DNA from: Zhengitettix transpicula | Lineage: Eukaryota; Arthropoda; Insecta; Orthoptera; Tetrigidae | Direction: 5' to 3' | Length of the DNA: 64,000 nucleotides | NCBI GenBank assembly: GCA_037074705.1 | Contig: CM073591.1 | Coordinates: forward strand, 182,429,432-182,493,431 | Shown here: positions 56,727-64,000 of the stretch, piece by piece | How positions within the stretch are numbered: the first letter of the stretch is position 1 | Layout: every line of letters starts with the position of its first letter | Translations under genes and position numbers: made by a program | Notes under the pieces: generated by a model | Seen by the model: only the letters and a program-made list of their open reading frames with translations | What the model was told of the DNA's origin: nothing | The model's database searches: none

Positions 56727-57032
56727 ATTGTATTTTTACGTCTGTTTATATTTGATAAATAATGCAGTTTTTATACCAATACCAGACAATATTTTATTTA
56801 TTTACGACAACGTTTCGGTACGTGTTTGTACCTTCATCAAGGTGTTTTCTTATTGTGCTAATAGTGTAATATTGTTCAACCACTTTTATAAATTCATTGG
56901 CTTCTTGATAATACAACTTTATTTAGTACAATTTCTCCGCAGGAAAGACCTGATGAAGGTACAAACACGTACCGAAACGTTGCCGTAAATAAAACAATAT
57001 TGTCAGTTATTGGTAAAATAACTGCATTATTT
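56727..57032. mobile_element. FB7 fold-back element with target-site duplication
   Basis: Inverted arms of about 90 bp surround a loop of about 90 bp. The right arm core at 56949-56982 is the best preserved in the window: CCTGATGAA, stem-loop GGTAC-AAACAC-GTACC, GAAACGTTG. The left arm core (56808-56843) has the same stem. The outer arms share ATAATGCAGTT, ACCAATA, TGACAATATT and TTTATTTACG. Flanking direct repeat: AATAAGTTAGATAG (56713-56726) and AATAAGTTCGATAG (57033-57046), one mismatch in 14. TSD and core together suggest a retroelement end, best compared with Penelope-like elements. Confidence 0.75.
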
Positions 57033-57046
57033 AATAAGTTCGATAG

Positions 57047-57504
57047 TTTTCAGATTTGTAGTGTGGAGGACAGTACATTTTCTGTTGTTCTAAGTTACTT
57101 TTGAGAAAACTATGAAGAAGTTGGGATTTGGAGAGGGAATTAGTTTTCTAGTTTTCAGTAAGAGAGTTTTGGTGTGGAGGACAAATTCACTGTCCTGCTG
57201 ACGACAGCCTCTAGTCTGACTGGGCCACCATTCCGAGGAAATACGAGGGATTGCCGCCTGAGCCACGTGAGAAGTGTACTGACCTGCCAGACCTGCAAGT
57301 GGTAATGTGCCGGAAAATAATCCCATCAAAGTCGGTTCATTAAAGCCATATGCGTCTCGTATTTTGGCCCACCAACCCCTGGCAGAAATTCTCTATGTTT
57401 TTATTTTGTTCTGTTATTTTTATGTTTGTAAAACAGGCGTGCGTAATTGAATATGATAATAAGAGAAGGACGTTAATGTCTTCTTTGTGTGTGCAAATAA
57501 AATT
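57047..57504. other. No recognised feature
   Basis: Mixed composition. GTGTGGAGGACA occurs twice, near 57061 and 57172, in one orientation. A 79-codon minus-strand frame has no domain. Confidence 0.35.
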
Positions 57505-57650
57505 TAAATAATTCTACTTCTATCAATCCAGGATTGGGCCTTAGGCCTGTTCCGGTCTCACCATCTCTTCCACGGTCTTCCCACATTCCTTCTTCCTATT
57601 GGGTTATATTCCATTATTTGTTTGGAAATACTTTGAAGCGGCATACGATG
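57505..57650 (-). pseudogene. LINE ORF2 C-terminal tail, split off by a mariner
   Basis: Minus-strand reading gives RMPLQSISKQIMEYNPIGRR, NVGRPWKRW, a stop, then RNRPKAQSWIDRSRI. This is the GRR-GRP-RW tail common at the end of endonuclease-RT type LINE ORF2s. It continues directly from the part at 58,850 on the other side of the mariner (KEWKEHV-type junction). Confidence 0.82.
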
Positions 57651-57652
57651 TA

Positions 57653-58847
57653 CGACGGTGGTCTGAAAAGTTTCCGACCTCAACGTGAAGATGGCAGCAC
57701 TAGTAAATAAAAGCTAGTGAATTTCGTTGTTCATCAGTTGACCAAAGTTTTTTGACGCGCAGTTGTTATGGATCAGTCGTTTGAATGAGTTGATGTGAGT
57801 GTTTTTGTGAAAAAGTAGAAAATCAAGTATCGAGCTGTTATTAAGTATTTGTTTTTGAAAGGCAATACGCCTACACAAATCAAAGATGAGTTGGATTCTG
57901 TGTATGGGGACACTGAACCATCATTTACCACAGTGAAATTATGGGCAGCTACATTTAAACGTGGCCGTAAGAGCTTGGGAGACGATGAACGTTGGGGACG
58001 TCCAAAACTGCAAACTACCGACCAAAACATCGCCACAGTTCACCAAATGGTGCTATACGACGAGAGAGATAGCAGAGGTCATTAACATGTCAAAAGAACG
58101 GGTTTTTTTTCATATATTAAATCAACATTTAGGCATGAGAAAGCTGTCCACGCGTTGGGAGCCGCGTTTGCTCACGTTAGACCAAAAATGTGTTCGAATG
58201 AACATTTCCAACGCTCTGTTGGCGCCGATTAATTACTGTAGATGAAACTTGGATACATCATTATACGCCAGAAACAAAAATACAGTACAAACAGTGGACT
58301 GCAAAGGGGGAACCGGCTCCAAAAAAAGCAAAAACTGTTTTTTCGGCTGGGAAAGTGATGGCGACTGTTTTTTGGGATTGGCATGGAGTTATTTTAATGG
58401 ATTATCTTCAAAAATGAAAACCATTACAGGAGCATCATTACTTGACAAGCTGAAGGCAGAACTTGCGGGAAAAACGCCCACATTTGCAGAAAAAGAAAAT
58501 CCTGTTTCACCAAGACAACGCACCGTCTCACACCTCGGCGGTTGCCATGGCGAATTACGGTTTGAACTGCTTTATCATCCAGATCTAGCCCCAAGCGACT
58601 TCTTCTTGTTCCCTCATCTAAAAATTGCGCTCGGAGGACAGAGATTTTCGTCAAATGAAGAGGCAATCACCTTCGTGAACAATTATTTTGCCGAGAAAAT
58701 CACCGAGTACTTTTTGGACGGGTTACAGAGATGGGAGCATCGCTGGGAGAAGTGTGTAGAGTTACAATAAGACTATGTTGAAAAATAAAAATTCAAAAAA
58801 AATATCTTCTATCATTGTTGGGTCGGAAAATTTTCAGACCACCATCG
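57653..58847 (+). mobile_element. Mariner-family DNA transposon inserted in a LINE
   Basis: Length 1,195 bp. TIRs are CGACGGTGGTCTGAAAAGTT at the 5' end and CGATGGTGGTCTGAAAATTT at the 3' end (minus strand). Flanked by TA at 57651-57652 and 58848-58849. The surrounding DNA is one LINE ORF2 cut between two adjacent residues, so the empty site can be read from the flanks. Confidence 0.95.
57768..58770 (+). pseudogene. Mariner transposase pseudogene
   Basis: Starts near MDQSFE and is interrupted early by stops. Then come KYRAVIKYLFLKGNTPTQIK, DELDSVYGDTEPSFTTVKLW and FKRGRKSLGDDERWGRPK (helix-turn-helix and linker), INMSKERVFFHILNQHLGMR, KLSTRWEPRLLT. All three catalytic Asp codons survive but in different frames: VDETWIHHYTPE near 58,240, FHQDNAPSHT near 58,510 and YHPDLAPSDFFLF near 58,600. 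About 22 bp are missing between the second and third Asp. The tail FLDGLQRWEHRWEKCVELQ ends at TAA. It is related to, but distinct from, the other mariners here. Confidence 0.92.
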
Positions 58848-58849
58848 TA

Positions 58850-59825
58850 CATGTTCTTTCCATTTTTCTTAAAGTTGGATCGCCTTCTCTGTTATTGATT
58901 GTATGCCGTGTTCATCTCTTATTGTTTCATTTCTGATTCTTTCTTCTATAGTGCATCCTTTAACTGATCTTAGAAACTTCATTTCTGATGTTTCTAGTTG
59001 TCTTAGATCTTTACTTCTAAGCATCCAGCTCCCCGCCCCGTATAGTAATGTGGGAACTGCCAGAACTTTATAAAATTTTATTTGCGTTTATTTCCATTTT
59101 TTTTCTCTTCAGGGTTCTTCTTATTGTGCCACATATACGTTGAAAAATGTTAATTTTTCCCTGTATATCTTTATCTTGTTCATACGATATATCGCATCCT
59201 AAGTATTGGAAATGTGATATCTGTTCAATTGGTTTATCATCTAGAATTTTTTTTCTTCTGACTGAATAATTGCCTAAAAATGCCATTGTTTTTGTTTTCT
59301 TTACGGAAATTTTCAGGTTATAGCCTTGGCTTAGCACATTTAGTCTATGTAAAGTTATTTGCAGTTTGTCTTCACTATCTTGAATTATGACTTGATCATC
59401 AGCGAAAAGCATCGTGTTGATGTATTTATTCCGTCCTATGTTTATACCTGATGGTGTTTTCTCTCTTTTCCATTCCCGTATCATATCATCTATGTTAAAT
59501 AATGTAATAGACATGCTTCATCCCTGTTTAACTCATTGATTCGTTTCTATTTCGTCTGATATCTGTTTTCCATTACTAATTCTAATTCTTGTATTTGTAT
59601 ATAGACTTTGTGATACCTGAATTAAATGTTTAGCGATCCTCTTTTTTCCATTATTATCCACAACTTATTTCTCTTAATCCTGTCAAATGCGTTTTCATAG
59701 TCTATGAAGGCCAGGTGTGTTTCCAAATTAAATTCTCGTCTTTTCTCGTCAGTGCACGATCTTCCTTTTCGAAAGCCTGCTTGTTCCTCCATTAAACGTG
59801 TATCTGAGATATTTCGAAGCCTTTA
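58850..59825 (-). pseudogene. LINE ORF2 reverse transcriptase, endonuclease-RT type
   Basis: Minus-strand order: LMEEQAGFRKGRSCTDEKRR, FNLETHLAFIDYENAFDRIK, NKLWIIMEKRG, then LFNIDDMIREWKREKTPSGI, the catalytic FADD (59395-59406, TMLFADDQVIIQDSEDKL), GYNLKISVKKTKTMAFLG, QISHFQYLGCDISYEQDKDI, CGTIRRTLKRKK, then VLAVPTLLYGAGSWMLRSKD and ERIRNETIRDEHGIQSITEK. One 148-codon stretch is still open. Stops lie before and after it. The tail continues at 57.5 kb beyond the mariner. Endonuclease is absent. It differs in type from the Jockey-like copies in this window. Confidence 0.9.
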
Positions 59826-60369
59826 ATTTATTATTTTACTATATATTTTATAAGCTGTATTAAATAATTATTGTAATTAATTTCATCCTGAAATATAATT
59901 AAATATTTCAGGACTAAACAACTATTTAAAAAAATTTAATATCTTAAAAATAGATAAGTAAAACCCCATCGTGCAAATAAAACATTACAAAACTTTGCAG
60001 ACTTTCGATTTAGTCTCTCTTGCTCCTACTCTATTCACAGAGTACTATTCGTAATGGAATTCCTCCCACAGCTGAGATTACTAACAGAAGATGCCGAAAT
60101 TGTTTCCCCCATTTCCGTTCAAACATATTTACATTCTATGTCACACAAAGTTGGCTGTTACAAAAATATAAAATCGAAGAAGAGCAAGTATTTTCTACCT
60201 ACACAATTTATATAGTTTTCATGTGTTTATTTTACTGTGTCGTATTAATTAGTGTAAATTAACAGCAAAAGGTGAGGGAGACACAGGAAGGGCGCATCAT
60301 TTAGTGACAGCTGAGAACTAGTAAAATTTAATGAAGCGACATTCACGGTCTGACTTTTTGGGTGTGTAA
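59826..60369. other. AT-rich background without recognised feature
   Basis: An 80-codon frame at 60020-60262 has no recognised domain. Confidence 0.4.
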
Positions 60370-60730
60370 CGCACGCAGATAGGCAAGAAGGTCATGACAG
60401 GGCATGGCGGAGCAGGAAGCTCGCAATCCACCGCAATCCCCGGGCGCAATCCCCTGGTCGCGGCGCTAATGAAGCCGGAAAACACCGCCGCCGGGACGGT
60501 GGTCGCGTTTTCCCCGTTGTGTCGGTTTTCCCTTATCGGCTCGAGGCCGCCGCAAAGAGACCGGAAGCGCAGCGGCAATGCGATTGTGGCGATCGGAGTC
60601 GCGTTTTGCGCCGCCCCGCTTCCGAATATTAAAACTGGCTGCCTCGGGACACTCCAGCCAATTAAACCCTCCGCACTGCACAGTGCACGGAAAATTAAAT
60701 GACATTTAAATCTCGGCGCTGACGGAGGTC
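60370..60730. promoter_or_regulatory. GC-rich, CpG-dense unique island; candidate conserved regulatory element
   Basis: A sharp GC-rich block in AT-rich surroundings with many CpGs (GGTCGCGGCGCTAATGAAGC, CTCGAGGCCGCCGCAAAGAG). It contains CTAATGAAG and CCAATTAAACC, homeodomain-like TAAT sites, close to CGCCGCC runs. Overlapping frames of 79-102 codons exist on both strands, as expected for GC-rich DNA. No copy elsewhere in the window. It most resembles a promoter or conserved non-coding element. I cannot exclude a short exon. Confidence 0.4.
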
Positions 60731-61404
60731 TTAACGGCCATTATTTATCAAGTACACCATAACTTTAAAAGGAATAAAAGACAAAAATCATAGTATCTAG
60801 TCGCTGACTAAAAAGAATACACATCGTTGTTACAGATGTACAAAGACCTTTGTCATTTCTACAACTTGTATCTAGTACTGAATGACATAAAAATATTAAC
60901 CGGAATAAACTATAAACGTATTGAAAGAGGTTATAGAAAACGATAATTTTGAAATTTGATGACCTGAAGGGTTTAAAGAATCAATTTTCTAAGAATGATA
61001 AACAAATTATGTTTGACTGAATTGCAAATATTACTATTGTTGTTAATACTTGGTCTGTTTTTTAGTTTCCGTTCTCTCTGGCTGACATTTGTAATGTTTT
61101 ATATGGATAAGGGATTTTCTATTCATTATTTTTAAGATATTTAATTTTATTTGAATCTGGAATTATTTAATTGTTTGGCAAATGAAAATAATCACAATAA
61201 TTAATCTTTTATATTTTATTAACCAAAAACATTAAATTCCTACTCTCGTTATCAATTTAATTACCAACGGCTATTTTTGAAAAATACACAAGAACAGAAC
61301 AAAACAAAAACAGAGACAATTTCGGACACCTAGGTGGCCTACAGGACAGCTGAAAAATTTCCTAAAAAAGAATCAACTATCTGAGTCTTATCGTTTGCTC
61401 TACG
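60731..61404. other. AT-rich background without recognised feature
   Basis: No domain-bearing ORF and no repeat relation noticed. Confidence 0.45.
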
Positions 61405-61650
61405 AGCTCTCTTCATACTTACTTTTTTTTAGAAATTTCTCCTCTCAGGGTCTTGGATCCAATAGGAATTTGATTTGTGCCTCCACAAATCTCTATACCC
61501 GTACGGCGTGCAAATAGCCAAATTCAGGGGCGCGGGAAGACACGACCACGATGGCGCCAATCTGGTCGGGCGTCTTGTCTGAACGTGCTAGAATCTTGTG
61601 GCCAAAGATTAATCTAGATCAGGGCACAGAAGGATGCCGTGGTGGAGTTG
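61405..61650 (+). repeat. Dispersed repeat, partner of 56.4 kb
   Basis: Same block order as the minus strand of 56385-56600 (GGGTCTTGGAT, CCAATA, AAATCTC, ATTCAGGGGCG), with an extra segment TACCCGTACGGCGTGCAAAT before the last block. Old, diverged copies of an unidentified element. Confidence 0.5.
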
Positions 61651-61859
61651 TTTTCGTATCAGTGAGTACCTGGGAAGCGAATCTTGACCTACGCCGGACT
61701 TAAACAGAGAATGTCAATTGTTCAAGATATTTTCTTTCGTAAAATAAAATAATATGAATAAATAATAAAATAAAATAATCCCCTATTGTGTACACTACAC
61801 TACACACTGCATTCACCATGCTTGTTTTCAGGAATGATGTTTTTTTAAAATTAAATGTT

Positions 61860-61985
61860 TATAATGATCGCGTTAACAACTTGGTCATTTGCGATCCATA
61901 AATAAATTACAAAATAGTGCTTGTTTACGTAAGTATGTTGCGATTCACATTGATTCCAATAATATACATACAATGGAACTCTTGC
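61860..61985 (-). repeat. LINE 3' end, minus-strand copy
   Basis: The minus strand reads TATTGGAATCAATGTGAATC, AACATACTTACGTAAACAAG and GTTAACGCGATCATTATA, matching 16015-16140. No coding part is attached. Confidence 0.75.
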
Positions 61986-62079
61986 AGCTACTTTCTCCGT
62001 GTTCTCTCATTCTCTCGAAAATAATAATGAAATAAGTTTCCAGGAATTTCGGCCTGGTAGGATAAAAACCCAATGGGTT

Positions 62080-62760
62080 TGCTTGCCTAAGGGGGGTTCC
62101 CAGAGAGGTTAATTTACCCCTTATTTATTACCACTACCTCTCTCGGCATAGGAATCCGTCAGTTTCGGTCACCCAATACTTTCAAACCATATTTGAATGC
62201 CTTTGTCGACTATATCGTTTCATCTTCCTCCTGTCTGCGTTGGTCTGCTGCTTGTAATTCCTTTATTCTTTTCATTCTTTCAAATCTTATGATTCTACTA
62301 GTTTATTAAATTTTTCTGTGTCTTCAAGGTGTCCTGTGTCCTTTTTCTCTTAATATATAGTTACGCAAATTCCAGGTGACATGTTATTATATGTGCTCAT
62401 GTTTCTACCTCATGGTATTGCAAGTATCTTGGGTTAACGATCTTCCAGAAGCTATGGAAAAAGTAGTTTTAGGGACCATGTTCCGTCAGTAATCTAACTC
62501 CTTGCCAGGTACCTCTTTCTATTGCTCCCTTGTCTCAAATATTGGTGCTATGATGAATAGACATCGTCCTTTACCACTCCTTCCTTGTCCATTTTTCTAC
62601 ATCCTCCTTGCTTGTTTCTAGTATCTGGACAGATCACTCCTTCCATTCACACCATCTCCTTGCTGCCTATCCTCTGATTTATGTGTTCAGTGGAATCTTA
62701 AAGAATATGAACTGCAGAGCATCTGCCGGTGTTGTCTTTAGAAGATTTCCTTAGCGCATT
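62080..62760 (-). pseudogene. Degraded C-terminal region of a LINE, possibly R1-like
   Basis: Minus-strand reading gives TPADALQFIFFKIPLNT, then AARRWCEWKE, EDVEKWTRKEW, GTWQGVRLLTEHGP and further on ESRIIRFERMKRIKELQAAD then QRRQEEDE, with many stops. The order (ADALQ...P, then RW..W, then a G..LLTEHG segment) is like the part after RT in R1-type elements. Decay is heavy, and the clade call is tentative. Confidence 0.45.
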
Positions 62761-63114
62761 TCTTTTGAAGCCTTATTCTTCAGTTTTTCGGTAACTGATA
62801 TTATTTTTATGTTCAATTAAAACTATACTTTTATGATTAGTATATATTTTCAATGTTATTTTAAAGTTATAGCGTGACTATTTCACGAGTCCTGGAAAAT
62901 AACTTACAACTTATTAACAACGGGTGTCATAATTAATAATTTTCGGAATTGGTCTTCCTTCTTTCAGGGCCGGTGTTCACGAGAAAAGTGTTTTGGAATA
63001 ATTAATTATTTATAATTACGACTATTCCAATCTAAAACTTCTTAATTATGGATTAGTTGATAGTCACATTAAGCGGAGCTTCATTTGACGACAAACTATT
63101 CTAATGAGATGAAA

Positions 63115-63318
63115 TAGCAAAATAAAGTCAAAATTAAGTGATGATATAAATACCACACAACGTTTCTGGGATCCTAGTGCCTTTCGTTAGTTGTCAACTG
63201 TAATTGTGCGCACTCGTGTTTTTTTTCAATCACTTGACGAAAGGTTCAAGGATCACAGAAAAGTTGTATAGTATTTATATCATCAATAAATTTTTCTGTA
63301 TTTGGCTATTTCACCTGG
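63115..63318. mobile_element. FB4 fold-back element
   Basis: The left arm (63115-63195) and right arm (63226-63318) are inverted: AAATAGC-AAA, TGATGATATAAATAC, ACAACGTTTCTG-GATCCT and CTTTCGT. The inner core on the right reads TTGACGAAAGGTTCAAGGAT then CACAGAAAAGTTG, so stem and core are partly decayed. The loop is about 30 bp. It belongs to the same subgroup as FB1 and FB2. Confidence 0.6.
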
Positions 63319-64000
63319 TTATTATATTTTATACTGACGTATTATATTATGATTTCGGTAAACTATTATATTCGGTAAAGGATATTATAATGAAATCCAT
63401 TATAAAACAGTTCGTTTACCTAATTCGGTAAGATTAGGTATACAAGAGATCTCATTGGCAATGACTTTATGACTTACAGTATTAAAAAATACCGCCAAAA
63501 TGGCGGTAGGCAGAAAACCGGGGAAGAAAGGCTCGGCGTAGGACAAAAAATCTCCAAGAACAAGAGATAATGTTGCGAGGACCTCAGAGTAGATCAATTT
63601 AAATAGAGTCGAAATAAACCAAGGTAACAAAAGTGTAAAGTTAAGAATGGTCCAAATAATTGACTCAATTCACGGGTTATCAGAGTCACTTTACTCACAT
63701 TACATGTTTAAGCATAAAAAATCACATACACACGTATTAGTCGTCAACTGAAATACAATTTCACAATTTATCAAAATAATAACGTCGAGAAAACTCAAAG
63801 TATAAAATTGTCGAGAAAATCTTAGTTAATAATAAGATCAGATCAGATCTTAGTTATCTGAATTAAGCGAGTGGGTTAATCGACCTCTTCTTACAAAAGT
63901 AATTAGCAAGTCGAATAACAGAAAATAATTGTGAAGGATACATAATTTACTGAAAAAATATGACCAAAGAATGTAACCGTTAGGCGACAAAAGTAGCATA
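63319..64000. other. AT-rich background without recognised feature
   Basis: A 76-codon minus-strand frame (63400-63630) has no recognised domain. A CGCCAAAATGGCG palindrome lies at 63493-63505. Confidence 0.4.

Noticed and set aside
56949..56990. Active hammerhead ribozyme
   Set aside because: Core boxes are present, but there is an extra base before stem II, no UH cleavage dinucleotide in the right place after GAAACGTTG and no stem I between the flanks. I report a hammerhead-like core only.
60394..60705. 102- and 79-codon ORFs on opposite strands
   Set aside because: Long frames on both strands of one CpG-rich block reflect composition. No domain, splice context or repeat of the protein elsewhere was seen.

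Overview
This window is eukaryotic and almost certainly from an insect with a large, AT-rich, repeat-laden genome. It carries mariner-family transposons, many arthropod-style non-LTR retrotransposon remnants, long (TA)n, (CA)n and (GA)n microsatellites, and no host exon that I could recognise. A hemimetabolous insect such as a hemipteran is possible, but the sequence does not decide it. I see no intact protein gene, no tRNA or rRNA gene and no bacterial or phage feature. It reads as intergenic or intronic DNA.

The repeats fall into clear families. (1) A retroposon of about 520-580 bp without coding capacity, called R550 here, has 16 full or 3'-only copies (6.3, 8.7, 9.9, 10.4, 12.7, 13.95, 14.04, 14.1, 18.0, 18.1, 29.1, 30.6, 32.5, 34.8, 50.8 and 52.4 kb). 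Three copies have clear 13-18 bp target-site duplications and A-rich tails. (2) Small fold-back elements, called FB here (1.9, 8.0, 15.2, 17.1, 26.0, 56.7 and 63.1 kb, with a half copy at 32.4 kb), are two inverted copies of one unit. The inner end of each unit has a hammerhead-like CTGANGA / hairpin / GAAACG core. Two of them have 12-14 bp target-site duplications. (3) Degenerate LINEs: RT, RNase H and zinc-knuckle remnants at 4.0, 17.3-19.0, 19.06-21.1, 30.2, 32.2, 46.0, 48.4, 53.1, 57.5-59.8 and 62.1 kb, plus isolated 3' ends at 16.1 and 61.9 kb. Several share one 3'-terminal sequence. (4) Four mariner copies: three with both TIRs and TA duplications (2.3-3.6, 42.0-43.3, 57.7-58.8 kb) and one 3' fragment (5.6-6.2 kb). 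All are broken. (5) A repeat with an RTE-like 3' end that runs into CA/GT microsatellites (1.2, 27.8, 39.0, 40.4 and 54.0 kb). (6) A tRNA-derived SINE in tandem and inverted arrangement (37.2-38.0 kb). (7) A decayed copy of an uncharacterised multi-copy arthropod protein (43.5-44.3 kb).

Nesting gives a relative history. R550 copies sit inside a Jockey-like LINE at 17.3-19.0 kb, one of them in the tail of another. A mariner splits a second LINE at 57.5-59.8 kb. The GC-rich, non-repetitive islands at 21.3-22.1 and 60.4-60.7 kb (weaker ones at 36.2 and 46.6 kb) are the best candidates for host regulatory DNA.

The item most worth follow-up is the FB family. Its hairpin stems differ in sequence between loci but keep their pairing, which points to a selected RNA structure, plausibly related to the hammerhead ribozymes of Penelope-like elements.
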